Positions 36,393 through 45,116 of a stretch of 64,000 nt of DNA are shown here, in pieces. The stretch's first letter is position 1. Each line of letters starts with the position of its first letter. This stretch comes from Pseudomonadota bacterium. Its GTDB lineage: Bacteria; Pseudomonadota; Gammaproteobacteria; Burkholderiales; Gallionellaceae. The notes below the pieces were generated by a model that saw only the letters and a program-made list of their open reading frames with translations, was not told where the DNA came from and ran no database searches. Made by a program: the position numbers and the translations under genes. The stretch lies in assembly GCA_021848465.1 (NCBI GenBank), contig JAJZUP010000004.1, positions 1 to 64,000 of the forward strand. Direction: 5' to 3'.

Positions 36393-36662
36393 ATGGCTCG
36401 AGTATTTAAGAAAGACGACAAGAAGAACAACAACGCTTCGCGTCAATTGTTCAAGCGCCGCAAGTTCTGCCGTTTTACAGCAGAAAAAATTGCTGAAGTG
36501 GACTACAAGGATATCAATATCCTGAAGGAATTCATTTCCGAAAACGGCAAGCTGATTCCGGCACGCATTACCGGCACCAAGTCCCGTTACCAGCGTCAGC
36601 TGAGCGTAGCGGTCAAGCGCGCGCGCTTCCTGGCGCTGTTGCCATACACTGATTTGCATTAA
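36393..36662 (+). CDS. rpsR: 30S ribosomal protein S18
   Basis: An 89-residue basic protein with the S18 core [13 protein letters not shown] and [17 protein letters not shown], and the [22 protein letters not shown]-terminus (residues 60-80). Three bases separate its ATG from the end of priB. Confidence 0.97.
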   Translation: MARVFKKDDKKNNNASRQLFKRRKFCRFTAEKIAEVDYKDINILKEFISENGKLIPARITGTKSRYQRQLSVAVKRARFLALLPYTDLH

Positions 36663-36671
36663 GGAGTAGCC

Positions 36672-37118
36672 ATGCAAGTAATTCTGATGGAAAAAGTGGT
36701 TAACCTCGGCCAGCTGGGTGATGTGGTCAAGGTCAAGAACGGTTATGCCCGCAACTTCCTGATCCCGCAAGGCAAAGCCAAGCGTGCGACGGAAAACAAC
36801 GTGGCCGACTTTGCGGCACGCCGTGCCGAACTCGAAGCCGCTGAAGCTGCGAAGCTGGCAGATGCCCAGGCTCGCGGCGCCAAGCTGGAAGGGCTTACTG
36901 TGCAAGTCGTGCAGAAGGCCGGCGTCGATGGCAAGCTGTTTGGCTCCGTGACGAACTCTGACATTGCCGCTGCGCTCGAAGCCCAGGGGTTCAAGGTTGA
37001 GAAGTCGCAAGTTCGCATGCCGAACGGTCACCTGAAACAGATCGGCGATCATCAGGTCAGCATTGCGCTGCACGCTGATGTGGTCTGCAATATCACGGTG
37101 TCTGTGCTGGGCGAATAA
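36672..37118 (+). CDS. rplI: 50S ribosomal protein L9
   Basis: A 148-residue protein beginning [19 protein letters not shown], with the N-terminal RNA-binding domain, the long connecting helix (residues about 45-75) and the C-terminal domain ([15 protein letters not shown]). It is last in the operon and followed by a terminator. Confidence 0.97.
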   Translation: MQVILMEKVVNLGQLGDVVKVKNGYARNFLIPQGKAKRATENNVADFAARRAELEAAEAAKLADAQARGAKLEGLTVQVVQKAGVDGKLFGSVTNSDIAAALEAQGFKVEKSQVRMPNGHLKQIGDHQVSIALHADVVCNITVSVLGE

Positions 37119-37140
37119 GCAGTCGAATACGGTCGTGACG

Positions 37141-37171
37141 AAAAGGGCTGGCAACGGCCCTTTTTGTTTTT
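37141..37171 (+). terminator. Terminator after rplI
   Basis: An 8-bp stem AAAAGGGC / GCCCTTTT (37141-37148 and 37157-37164) is followed by TTTGTTTTT-like sequence, 22 bases past the rplI stop codon. Confidence 0.85.
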
Positions 37172-37209
37172 CTGAGGTAAAATGCTTCGGCTAATTACGT
37201 TTGTACATC

Positions 37210-38604
37210 ATGCAGAATTTCTCGGCCCCGATTCCTGATCCGCAACTTGAAGCACTCAAGCTGCCGCCACACTCCGTTGAAGCGGAGCAGTCGGTGCTGG
37301 GCGGCGTGCTGCTGGACCCCAGTGCGTGGGACAGGGTGGCCGACATTGTGATGGAAGGCGATTTCTACCGTAGCGAGCATCGCCTGATTTACCGCCATAT
37401 CGCGCGCCTGTCCGAGCATGCCAAGCCGGTGGATGTCATCACGGTGGCCGAGTCGCTGGAAAGCAATGCGGAACTGGAAAAGGTGGGAGGCTTGCCTTAT
37501 CTCGGCTCGCTGGCCGCCAACGTACCCTCTGCCGCGAATATCAGGCGCTATGCCGAAATTGTGCGGGAGCGCTCCATCATGCGCAAACTGGTGGAGGTGG
37601 GAACCGAGATTGCAACCAGTGCATACAATCCCGCAGGCCGTTCGGCCGGCCAGTTGCTGGACGAGGCGGAAAGTCGCGTGCTGGAAATCAACGAAGAGGG
37701 CGAGCGTGGCAACCAGGGCTTCATCCCGATCCCGCCGCTCCTGACCCAGGTGGTCGAGCGAATCGAGACCCTGTATGGCCGCGACAACGCCAGCGACGTG
37801 ACCGGCATTGCTACCGGCTTCTCCGACCTGGATCGCATGACCTCCGGTTTGCAGCCGGGCGATCTGGTTATCGTCGCCGGGCGCCCCAGTATGGGCAAGA
37901 CCGCCTTCTCGATTAATATCGCCGAAAACGTGGCGCTGGATTCGAACAAGCCGGTGGCGATTTTCAGTATGGAAATGGGCGGGGCGCAATTGGCCATGCG
38001 TATGATCGGCTCGGTCGGTCGCCTGAACCAGCACACCTTGCGTACCGGCAAGCTGGAGGACGATGACTGGTCGCGCATGACCCACGCCCTGGGACGCCTG
38101 AACGATGCCCCGATTTTTATTGACGAGACTCCCGGTCTGAATTCGCTCGAATTGCGTTCACGCTCACGGCGCTTGCATCGCCAGAACGATGGGCTGGGCT
38201 TAATCGTGGTCGACTACCTGCAGCTCATGTCTTCGCCAAGCGCAGGCAAGGGCGGCGGTGAAAACCGCGCCACCGAAATTTCCGAAATATCGCGCTCGCT
38301 GAAAGCACTGGCAAAAGAACTGCACGTGCCATTGATCGCACTGTCGCAGTTGAACCGCAGTCTGGAGCAACGCCCGAACAAGCGCCCCGTCATGTCGGAC
38401 CTGCGCGAATCCGGCGCTATCGAGCAGGATGCCGACTTGATCCTGTTCATCTACCGCGACGAGGTATACAACCCGGACTCGCCGGATAAAGGCAAAGCCG
38501 AAATCATTATCGGCAAGCAGCGTAACGGCCCCATCGGCACCGTGTCGATGGCATTCCGCGGCGAATTCACGCGTTTTGAAAACCTTGCGCACGAGCATTA
38601 CTGA
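37210..38604 (+). CDS. dnaB: Replicative DNA helicase DnaB
   Basis: A hexameric 5'-3' helicase of 464 residues from ATG 37210 (the frame extends nine bases to a TTG). The N-terminal primase-interacting domain begins PPHSVEAEQSVLGG. The RecA-like core has Walker A GRPSMGKTAF, Walker B LIVVDYLQLM and the arginine-finger region. No intein is present. It follows the rplI terminator by about 40 bases. Confidence 0.96.
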   Translation: MQNFSAPIPDPQLEALKLPPHSVEAEQSVLGGVLLDPSAWDRVADIVMEGDFYRSEHRLIYRHIARLSEHAKPVDVITVAESLESNAELEKVGGLPYLGSLAANVPSAANIRRYAEIVRERSIMRKLVEVGTEIATSAYNPAGRSAGQLLDEAESRVLEINEEGERGNQGFIPIPPLLTQVVERIETLYGRDNASDVTGIATGFSDLDRMTSGLQPGDLVIVAGRPSMGKTAFSINIAENVALDSNKPVAIFSMEMGGAQLAMRMIGSVGRLNQHTLRTGKLEDDDWSRMTHALGRLNDAPIFIDETPGLNSLELRSRSRRLHRQNDGLGLIVVDYLQLMSSPSAGKGGGENRATEISEISRSLKALAKELHVPLIALSQLNRSLEQRPNKRPVMSDLRESGAIEQDADLILFIYRDEVYNPDSPDKGKAEIIIGKQRNGPIGTVSMAFRGEFTRFENLAHEHY

Positions 38605-38636
38605 GAGTCTTGATCATTTGCGGCAACAGGAAAGAC

Positions 38637-38665
38637 TTGTGACACACAAGGCAAATCCCTATAAT
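38637..38665 (+). promoter_or_regulatory. Promoter of tRNA-Val
   Basis: TTGTGA (38637-38642) and TATAAT (38660-38665) have the ideal 17-base spacing, 13 bases before the tRNA gene. A GC-rich discriminator (GCGCACC) follows. Confidence 0.8.
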
Positions 38666-38677
38666 GCGCACCTCTTC

Positions 38678-38752
38678 GGGAGCATATTTCAGCGGTAGAA
38701 TATTTCCTCGACAAGGAAAAGGTCACTGGTTCGATCCCAGTTGCTCCCACCA
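38678..38752 (+). tRNA. tRNA-Val(GAC), integration site of the element
   Basis: A 75-nt tRNA: acceptor GGGAGCA / TGCTCCC, anticodon loop TCGACAA (anticodon GAC), T-arm ACTGG / CCAGT with TTCGATC, and encoded CCA. The D-stem is AT-rich (TTTC / GAAT) with one T-T mismatch at 10-25, which is odd, but A14, GG18-19 and A21 are conserved. The 3' end from 38730 to 38752 is the probable attL core of the genomic island beginning immediately downstream. Confidence 0.92.
38730..38752 (+). other. attL core (3' end of tRNA-Val)
   Basis: TTCGAT, three bases, AGTTGCTCC and (C)ACCA are repeated in degenerate form at 53596-53617. Tyrosine recombinases of the P4 type normally use the tRNA T-arm and acceptor as core. 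Confidence 0.6.
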
Positions 38753-38774
38753 AAATTTAGTATCAGGTAGTCTT

Positions 38775-38820
38775 AAAAAGGCTGCAAACCCAAGTAATAT
38801 CAAGGTTTGCGGCCTTTTTT
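38775..38820 (+). terminator. Terminator just inside the element, downstream of tRNA-Val
   Basis: A long stem (AAAAAGGC-T-GCAAACC paired with GGTTTGC-G-GCCTTTTT, 38775-38790 and 38804-38819) with one G-U-type position and a T-run. It replaces the original terminator now stranded at 53626. Confidence 0.88.
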
Positions 38821-38841
38821 ACGTCTTGGGTAGTCTCAATT

Positions 38842-38907
38842 GGGGGCATTGCGTCCTAGTGTATTTGGGGGCATGATTGGGGGCATGCTCCTAAACCGTG
38901 GGGGCAT
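38842..38907 (+). repeat. Four GGGGGCAT repeats upstream of int
   Basis: Copies start at 38842, 38867, 38879 and 38900. Two related GGGGGTAT copies lie near the other end (53523, 53535). Their placement at both ends fits arm-type binding sites of the integrase or excisionase. Confidence 0.6.
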
Positions 38908-38935
38908 AATCCCCAAAAAGGACACATTATGCCCC
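38901..38935 (+). promoter_or_regulatory. Hairpin enclosing the int ribosome site and start codon
   Basis: Arms GGGGCATAAT (38901-38910) and ATTATGCCCC (38926-38935) are exact reverse complements. The 15-base loop holds the ribosome site AAGGA, and the second arm contains the int ATG (38929). Folding would hide the start codon, so translation of int may be restrained. Confidence 0.5.
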
Positions 38936-40146
38936 TCACTGATGTAGCAATTCGTAATGCAAAACCAAAGGAAAAACTCTATAAACTTTCAGATGGCGGG
39001 GGGTTGTATGTCGAAATTGCCCTATCTGGAAGCAAATTATGGCGGATGAAATATCGCTATGCAGGAAAAGAAAAGCGGCTTTCCTTCGGTAGTTATCCAA
39101 CTGTTAGCCTTGCTGATGCTCGCCAGCATCGTGATGATGCCAAAAAGCTATTAGCGAACAACATTGATCCTAGCGAAGTTAAGCGTGTTGAAAAGCAGCA
39201 GCGTGAAATTACTTCATCAAATAGCTTTGAGGCAGTTGCGCGCGATTGGTTTGATCGGCATTTATCTCAAAAAGCGGAAACCACCAAAGCCAAGGTAACC
39301 AGCCGCATGGAGCGATTCGTTCTGCCGTATATTGGCAAGCGACCTGTTTCAGAATTAACTGCACCTGATATTTTGACTGTAGTGCGGCGCGTAGAAACTC
39401 ACGGGTCGCTGGATACTGCGCATCGGGTGCAGCAGGAAATCGGACAGATTCTTCGTTATGCAATCCAGACAGGCAGGGCAGTTAACGACCCAACCCAGTC
39501 TTTGCGTGGAGCTTTGCCACCAGTAAAGCAAAATCACTTTGCAGCACCCGCAGAAGACCCTCTTAAAGTGGGTGAATTGCTGCGGACGACGGAAGCCTTT
39601 AAGGGGAGTCCAATAGTCGCTGCGGCCATTAAAATCCTTCCAATGGTCTTTTGCCGGCCTGTAGAGCTACGCATGATGAAATGGGCGGATGTTGACCTAG
39701 AAGCGGCTGAATGGCGATATACAGCCACTAAAACGAATACTCCTCACCTCGTACCGCTGACCAAGCAAGTCGTCGCAATTTTGAAAGAGCTTTACCCCCT
39801 GACAGGGCATCTACTAGGCGGTTATGTATTCAGCGGTGGAAGATCGTCTATGCGCCCTATGAGCGATGCAGCAATCAATGCTGCATATAGGCGGTTAGGG
39901 ATAGACACCCGCACGGAATTGACGGGGCATGGATGGCGCTCTGTAGCCAGAACGATGCTACATGAGCGGCTAGGTTATGCCCCCGATGTTATTGAGAGGC
40001 AGTTGGCCCATGCAGTGAAAGATGCAAACGGCACGGCATACAACCGAACAAAATTTATAGATGAACGGCGGCGCATGATGCAAGATTGGGCTGACTATCT
40101 CGACAAGCTAAAGCAGGGGGCAGAAGTAATACCGTTACGTGCGTGA
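38929..40146 (+). CDS. int: P4-type tyrosine recombinase (integrase)
   Basis: A 405-residue site-specific recombinase. The N-terminal arm-binding domain (DUF4102) begins MPLTDVAIRNAKPKEKLYKL and GGGLYVEI. A core-binding domain lies at about 100-190. The catalytic domain shows the first Arg in FCRPVELRMMKW, the HxxR box in GHGWRSVARTM, the third-box LGYAPDVIERQLAHA and the nucleophilic Tyr in GTAYNRTKF. All catalytic residues are present, so it looks functional. It is oriented away from the tRNA, as in CP4-57-like elements. Confidence 0.95.
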   Translation: MPLTDVAIRNAKPKEKLYKLSDGGGLYVEIALSGSKLWRMKYRYAGKEKRLSFGSYPTVSLADARQHRDDAKKLLANNIDPSEVKRVEKQQREITSSNSFEAVARDWFDRHLSQKAETTKAKVTSRMERFVLPYIGKRPVSELTAPDILTVVRRVETHGSLDTAHRVQQEIGQILRYAIQTGRAVNDPTQSLRGALPPVKQNHFAAPAEDPLKVGELLRTTEAFKGSPIVAAAIKILPMVFCRPVELRMMKWADVDLEAAEWRYTATKTNTPHLVPLTKQVVAILKELYPLTGHLLGGYVFSGGRSSMRPMSDAAINAAYRRLGIDTRTELTGHGWRSVARTMLHERLGYAPDVIERQLAHAVKDANGTAYNRTKFIDERRRMMQDWADYLDKLKQGAEVIPLRA

Positions 40147-40163
40147 GCTATTACTGAGTGCTT

Positions 40164-40421
40164 TTATGTCTTCTTGCGTCGATGAGTCTTCAACCGTTCC
40201 TCAACAAGGCTAATCAAATCCCCTGCGGGAATTTGCAGCGCATCAGCGAGGGTAAGGATCGTTGCGAGTGATGGGCCTTTTTCGGCACGTTCCAAGGCGC
40301 TGATATGACTGCGCTCAGTTCCTGCGCGTTCGGCCAGTTGATCTTGTGTGAGGGCATGCTGCAAGCGTAGTTCCTGCAACACCTCTCCAAAAATCGCCGT
40401 AGGTAATTTCTTGTCCTTCAT
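40164..40421 (-). CDS. XRE-family helix-turn-helix regulator
   Basis: An 85-residue Cro/CI-type DNA-binding protein. The HTH lies around residues 18-40 (ALTQDQLAERAGTERSHISA) and the later helices read GPSLATILTLADALQIPAGDLI. The C-terminus is Lys/Arg-rich. A perfect palindrome 38 bases upstream of its start (40459-40474) is a candidate autoregulatory operator. It converges on int. Confidence 0.88.
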   Translation of the reverse strand: MKDKKLPTAIFGEVLQELRLQHALTQDQLAERAGTERSHISALERAEKGPSLATILTLADALQIPAGDLISLVEERLKTHRRKKT

Positions 40422-40458
40422 GGGGAGGCGAGGGTCGCCTATGCACTCGCCCTTGTCT

Positions 40459-40474
40459 GCATACAGTTGTATGC
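40459..40474. promoter_or_regulatory. Palindromic operator upstream of the XRE gene
   Basis: GCATACA and TGTATGC are perfect arms around a two-base centre. Location in the divergent promoter region between the XRE gene and the small membrane-protein gene fits a repressor site. Confidence 0.55.
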
Positions 40475-40576
40475 GTTAGACTGCTAGTGTCAATGTCACA
40501 ACACGACAATTTAGGGGCAATCACAAATGATCAGTTGATTGCTGCGAATGCAGTTCAATGAAGAGGAGAGTTCCGC

Positions 40577-40825
40577 ATGCATGCGTTTATTGACCGAGCG
40601 ATAGAGATTTTGCTGCCATGCCTATTTTTACTTGCCTTCGTAACAATTATTTGGAAGGCATGGCGAGGACGAAATAACCCAAAATATAAAACACGACGTA
40701 CTGCATCTAACTATGCAGAAAATGCCCATAAAGATCTCATGGCTCATACTTCTGGCACTCCCATGTCGAACGGCTGCATCTCTCCAATCTATTTATCGAA
40801 TAACCAAAATCGGGATCACTTCTGA
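40577..40825 (+). CDS. Small membrane protein of the element
   Basis: An 82-residue protein with one N-terminal membrane helix (ILLPCLFLLAFVTIIW) followed by a basic stretch (KAWRGRNNPKYKTRR) and a polar tail. The GAGGAG ribosome site supports the start. I do not recognise it. It is followed after 85 bases by a secreted protein gene. Confidence 0.5.
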   Translation: MHAFIDRAIEILLPCLFLLAFVTIIWKAWRGRNNPKYKTRRTASNYAENAHKDLMAHTSGTPMSNGCISPIYLSNNQNRDHF

Positions 40826-40910
40826 TTTTTTGGTGGAGCATTGCGCTGGTCTGAGCACATTCGAGACTAGTCATATTCACGAAGTGGCCGTTTTAAGGAA
40901 GGGATGAACT

Positions 40911-41822
40911 ATGAAAAGTAGTTTCAATACTTGGATCAATGTGAATATTAGATTGGCAATTCTTTCATCATGTGCCTTGCTGTTTCCTTCAACAATATTA
41001 GCGGCCCCCATCGAAATCGACACGCCAGACGCCCATATCGTGGTCATGCGCGCACTCGATTCATGGTCAGGGGATGAAGGGGCATCCGAGGACTCTTTAG
41101 AGGCCGTAGCCGATCATGAAGGGGGATTCCAATTGGAGCGCCCCCAAGGGCTTGTACTAGGCTTTCCGCTGCTCTTTGGTGGGTTGAATGACGATGTGGT
41201 TGTCCAGGGCGTCAATTCGGCCCTTAAAGCCATGAAATTCAAACTGACGCAATCCAAGGTCAATTTCAAAGTGGACAAGCCAATTGCCCTAGAGCCTGAG
41301 AAATTTGCTGAATTTGCGAAATATCAACGAACCCTATACCAGAACCTGGTTGCCTCCGAAGGCAATCCGGCCACTTTGCACAACAGCGTTCGCGCCAGAA
41401 AATTCTTTAGCAGTGTTTTGGCGCTGGGCACTGTTGCCATTGCTGGAGAAAAATATGGCACCTTGGGCAAGGAAACCATGCTCAACTCCGGCATCCCCGG
41501 TGACGTGTATCAATTCAGCTCTTCCGGCCGTGCAGCACTCACACCGCTGGACACTCCCGACTTCAAAGCAGCCAGCTACAAATCCATCGACGTGCGCCGT
41601 GTGATTCAGGGCAACAATGAGCGCGTTGGGCAAGTCATCATTGCCTATAAAACCGACAAAACAGAAGCCACCGAAAATGATGCACTGATTAAAGCCATCG
41701 TCTCTTTGACGGGAGCAGACACGACCGTCGAAGCTATCAAACAAGCGCGTGCCGAAGACCTATCCAAGCGTCAGGCAATTTGGAATGCCTGCGTTAGCGA
41801 AGGCAAGTGTAAAAACGAGTGA
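40911..41822 (+). CDS. Secreted hypothetical protein of the element
   Basis: A 303-residue protein with a signal peptide (cleaved near LAA, residue about 34). The mature part is acidic at first (GDEGASEDSLEAVADHEGG) and mixed alpha/beta later, with only two cysteines, both near the end (NACVSEGKC). No family recognised. Codon use is less GC-rich than that of the metal genes to its right. A 7-bp stem-loop (TGTCGGG / CCCGACA, 41834-41864) follows the stop codon. Confidence 0.65.
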   Translation: MKSSFNTWINVNIRLAILSSCALLFPSTILAAPIEIDTPDAHIVVMRALDSWSGDEGASEDSLEAVADHEGGFQLERPQGLVLGFPLLFGGLNDDVVVQGVNSALKAMKFKLTQSKVNFKVDKPIALEPEKFAEFAKYQRTLYQNLVASEGNPATLHNSVRARKFFSSVLALGTVAIAGEKYGTLGKETMLNSGIPGDVYQFSSSGRAALTPLDTPDFKAASYKSIDVRRVIQGNNERVGQVIIAYKTDKTEATENDALIKAIVSLTGADTTVEAIKQARAEDLSKRQAIWNACVSEGKCKNE

Positions 41823-41909
41823 ATTCGAGTGAGTGTCGGGAGCGTCTATTGATAGTGCCCGACAGTCGAAAGTCGCATCGGCAAGCCGCCCCAACGGGGC
41901 ACAAAAACT

Positions 41910-42089
41910 CCCCTCAAAATGGAACAGACATTACGCACGAATCGTGCAGCGTCCGAGAAGCCCTGTACCACATTGATAGATAAGCAAAAATCACTGTATA
42001 CATTTATCTGAAAAAACGACGTGGCGAAAATCACTGATTAGACATCTCTATGATAATCAAGGAAAAGTCGTGTATACATTTGTATACAT
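41910..42089 (+). repeat. Left arm of a 180-bp inverted repeat
   Basis: This segment matches the reverse complement of 51961-52140 with about 153 of 180 positions identical by hand count and no gaps needed. The best-conserved 120 bases contain TGTATACATTT at 41995-42005 and a tandem TGTATACAT pair at 42071-42089, plus a conserved GCACG-AAT-CGTGC hairpin at 41935-41947. No gene follows it on the inner side, unlike the right arm. Confidence 0.9.
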
Positions 42090-42354
42090 CTCGAAAAAAA
42101 CATATAAACGGAGTAGCTTACTTCGGGCTGCAAAACTTAAGTTTTAAGAGGTGCTTTTGCGCAAGCTTTCAAAAAATTTTGGAGTGCTGGTTATCGGCCT
42201 AAGCCGTCATTTGAAGTTGTCCTGCTTACTTTTGCTACCGATTCGTTTGCGACATTCAGGTTTGAGAAAAACGGACATTGGTGCTGATTAGGAAATGAGT
42301 ATTTTAATTTCCTTAAGCCTCAAAACAGTTTTGCTAATAATTTCTGCTTTGCTC
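42090..42354. other. Gene-free stretch between the left inverted repeat and cadA
   Basis: 265 bases without a recognisable gene, RNA or terminator. It is more AT-rich than the metal genes beside it, and there is no ribbon-helix-helix gene here comparable with the one beside the right repeat. Confidence 0.6.
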
Positions 42355-44505
42355 TCATGCTCTGTGACGTACATTTTTTCGTAGCAACCGCATACCGTTG
42401 AACACCACGATCAGGCTGGCTCCCATGTCGGCGAAAACCGCCATCCAGAGCGTGGCCTTTCCTGCGAGCGCTAGGATGAAGAATACCGCCTTGATGCTGA
42501 TGGCCAGCGTAATGTTCTGCCGCAGCACGCGATAAGTGTCGCGGCTTAACCGGATGAAGTGCGGCAGTTTGCGCAGGTCGTCATCCATCAGGGCCACGTC
42601 GGCGGTCTCGATGGCGGTATCGGTTCCGGCGGCGCCCATAGCGAAACCGATGGATGCCTTGGCCAGCGCCGGTGCATCGTTGATGCCATCACCCACCATA
42701 CCCACTTGGCCGTAGCGGCGGATCAGTTCGTCGATAACTGCCAGTTTGTCCTCTGGAAGGAGGTTGCCACGCGCATCGTCAATTCCCACCTGATTAGAGA
42801 TGGCACTGGCCGTCGTCTGATTGTCTCCGGTCAGCATCACCGATGCCACGCCAAGGGCGCGAAGCTGGCGGATTGCCTCGGCGCTGTGTTCTCGCACTGT
42901 GTCGGCAACACCAATGACGCACAAAGGTGCACTATCGCTGGACAGTATCACCGCCGTCTTGCCTTCCTTTTCCAGGCTGTTTAGCACTTCCTCAACATGC
43001 AGTCCGCAGATGCCCAGTTCCTCGCACAGCCGATGGTTGCCGACATGGTAGAGCTGCCCCGCGATGACCGCTTTCGCGCCACGACCGGTGAGGGACTCGA
43101 ACGAAGTCGCTGGCAGCAGCGGGCGCTGTGTTGTGTTTGCGCCGTCAGGTGTTTGCCATGCCGAGGTGATCGCGGCAGCAATGGGGTGTTCTGAATGTGC
43201 ATCCACACTGGCGGCAAGTTGCAGTAATGCGTCCGCCGGTTGTTCAACCAGCGGAACTACATCAGTCACGACCGGCTTGCCGTGGGTCAGTGTGCCAGTT
43301 TTGTCCAGTGCCACGACCTTGATCAAGCGGCCATTTTCCAGATGCACACCGCCCTTCACCAACAGCCCCAGCCTTGCTGCCGCAGCAAGACCGCTCACCA
43401 CGGTAACTGGCGTGGAGATGACCAGTGCGCAGGGACAGGCGATCACCAGCATGACTAGCGCCTTGTATAGCCACGGCTCGAATGCAACGCCGAACAGCAG
43501 TGGCGGCACGGCGGCCACCAGAACCGCGAACGCCACGACAGCAGGAGTGTAGTAGCGCGCGAATTGATCGACGAAGCGTTGCGTCGGCGCACGCTGGCCT
43601 TGTGCCTCTTGCACCGAGCGGATGATGCGGTCAAGCGTGGTGTGACCCTTGTTCGCGGTGACGCGGAACTCCAGCATGCCGCGCTCGTTCAACGTGCCGG
43701 CGAACACCGGATCGCCTGCGGCTTTCATTACGGGAATGCTTTCTCCGGTGATCGGTGCCTGATTCACCGAGCTGCCGCCGGCCGTGACCGTGCCGTCCAG
43801 CGGGATGCGCTCACCCGGCCTGACGCGCGCGGTTTGTCCCACCTGTACCTCGGCTGCCGCCACCTCGCGCCACTCGCCGCTGTCGAGGCGCACTGTTGCA
43901 GTTTCCGGGGTCATGGCCATGAGGCCGCGTATCGCGTTCTTGGCCCGCTCCAGCGAGAGCGTTTCGATCAGCTCGGCCAGCGCAAACAGGAAGATCACCA
44001 CCGCAGCCTCCGGCCATTCCCCGATGGCGATGGCACCGATGACTGCGATGCTCATCAGAAAATTCATGTTCAGCGTGAAGGTCTTGAGCGCGATCCAGCC
44101 TTTTTTGAGCGTGCTGAAACCGCCGGTGGCGATCGAGAACAGGGCGAGGGCAATGACGGCTGGCGAGTGTTCCGCCGAACCCGCCCATACGAGAATTTCC
44201 GCCGCAATGGCAGCGGTGCCAGACACAGTGATGAATGCCCATGTCTTGCTCGACACCGTGTGTGCGCTAGCCTCGTAACCAAGAGAACCGGCTGCCTGTG
44301 GAACGGCAACCGCCTCCATGCCGATTTCGCGCAAAGCGTCGAAGATGGGTTGGTCGCCGTCCAGCGTATGCGAAACAGTAAGGTGGCGATCCATGAGATT
44401 GAACGCGAGTCCGTCGATGCCGGGCACTGATCCGAGACGCTTGCGGATCAGTGCCTCCTCGGTCGGACAATCCATGTTGCGTATGACGAATAACGACTGC
44501 TTCAT
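42355..44505 (-). CDS. cadA: Heavy-metal P1B-type ATPase (Cd2+/Zn2+/Pb2+ exporter)
   Basis: A 716-residue inner-membrane ATPase. An N-terminal ferredoxin-like metal domain has C13 in NMDCPTEE (CxxE, not the full CxxC). The membrane CPC motif is at 357-359 (IACPCALVIS), the phosphorylated Asp401 in DKTGTLT, HSEHPIAAAI in the nucleotide-binding domain, and GDGINDAPAL in the hinge. CPC with the later DMGAS segment is typical of the Zn/Cd/Pb (P1B-2) group. It is the second gene of an operon after the Met-rich protein gene, with the MerR-type promoter at 45,117-45,147. Confidence 0.93.
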   Translation of the reverse strand: MKQSLFVIRNMDCPTEEALIRKRLGSVPGIDGLAFNLMDRHLTVSHTLDGDQPIFDALREIGMEAVAVPQAAGSLGYEASAHTVSSKTWAFITVSGTAAIAAEILVWAGSAEHSPAVIALALFSIATGGFSTLKKGWIALKTFTLNMNFLMSIAVIGAIAIGEWPEAAVVIFLFALAELIETLSLERAKNAIRGLMAMTPETATVRLDSGEWREVAAAEVQVGQTARVRPGERIPLDGTVTAGGSSVNQAPITGESIPVMKAAGDPVFAGTLNERGMLEFRVTANKGHTTLDRIIRSVQEAQGQRAPTQRFVDQFARYYTPAVVAFAVLVAAVPPLLFGVAFEPWLYKALVMLVIACPCALVISTPVTVVSGLAAAARLGLLVKGGVHLENGRLIKVVALDKTGTLTHGKPVVTDVVPLVEQPADALLQLAASVDAHSEHPIAAAITSAWQTPDGANTTQRPLLPATSFESLTGRGAKAVIAGQLYHVGNHRLCEELGICGLHVEEVLNSLEKEGKTAVILSSDSAPLCVIGVADTVREHSAEAIRQLRALGVASVMLTGDNQTTASAISNQVGIDDARGNLLPEDKLAVIDELIRRYGQVGMVGDGINDAPALAKASIGFAMGAAGTDTAIETADVALMDDDLRKLPHFIRLSRDTYRVLRQNITLAISIKAVFFILALAGKATLWMAVFADMGASLIVVFNGMRLLRKNVRHRA

Positions 44506-44533
44506 TTCAAAACCTCGCTGATAAGGCTAATCC

Positions 44534-45013
44534 TCATTTCTGCTGCCACATCCATTGCTGATGCTGCATCATCTGGTCCATCATCATCTGCATCATGTCC
44601 ATGCGATTCTGCATCATCTCGGGACTCATCATGCGATTGCCCATCATCGGGCCGCCCATGCCATGCATTCCTCCCGTGCAGCAACCACCCTGATGCATTT
44701 GCCCCATCATCATTCCGCCGCAGCACATGTTCATCGTCTGCATCGCCTGCTGCATGGTTTGCCAGTGTTCCTGCATGATGTTCTGGCGTTCCTGCGGGTC
44801 GGTCGTCTGCCGCATCTTTTCCATCTGCTGCTGCATGAGCTTGATCTGCTCCTGCCATTGGGCAAGCTGCTTCTCCTGTTCGGCACTGGCCGTAGCTGTT
44901 TTGCTCTGCGCTGCCTTGCTCAGTGATTTGGCCGCAGGGGCATCGGCAGCCAAAAGTGCGGGGGCTGACAATGACAGCGCGGCGACGATAGCTAAAGTAA
45001 TAAGTCGTTGCAT
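44534..45013 (-). CDS. Met/Cys/His-rich periplasmic metal-binding protein
   Basis: A 159-residue protein starting at ATG 45013 (AAGGAG upstream). The signal peptide is cut near LAADAP. A Gln/Lys-rich helical middle is followed by a C-terminal 70 residues dense in Met, with MCCGGMMMG, GCCTGGMHGMGG and MDMMQMMMDQMMQHQQW. Such Met/His/Cys clusters bind soft metal ions; a periplasmic metal-buffer role next to the exporter is inference. I do not recognise a named family. It lies 28 bases before cadA. Confidence 0.8.
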   Translation of the reverse strand: MQRLITLAIVAALSLSAPALLAADAPAAKSLSKAAQSKTATASAEQEKQLAQWQEQIKLMQQQMEKMRQTTDPQERQNIMQEHWQTMQQAMQTMNMCCGGMMMGQMHQGGCCTGGMHGMGGPMMGNRMMSPEMMQNRMDMMQMMMDQMMQHQQWMWQQK

Positions 45014-45116
45014 GGCGATCTCCTTCTTGAAGTTGAGTGGAAACTCCGGCGATGAAAATGGAAGGCGGGAACCCGGCAGCAGATTGCCGACACCAGGCAC
45101 CGTCACCCAGTTTATC

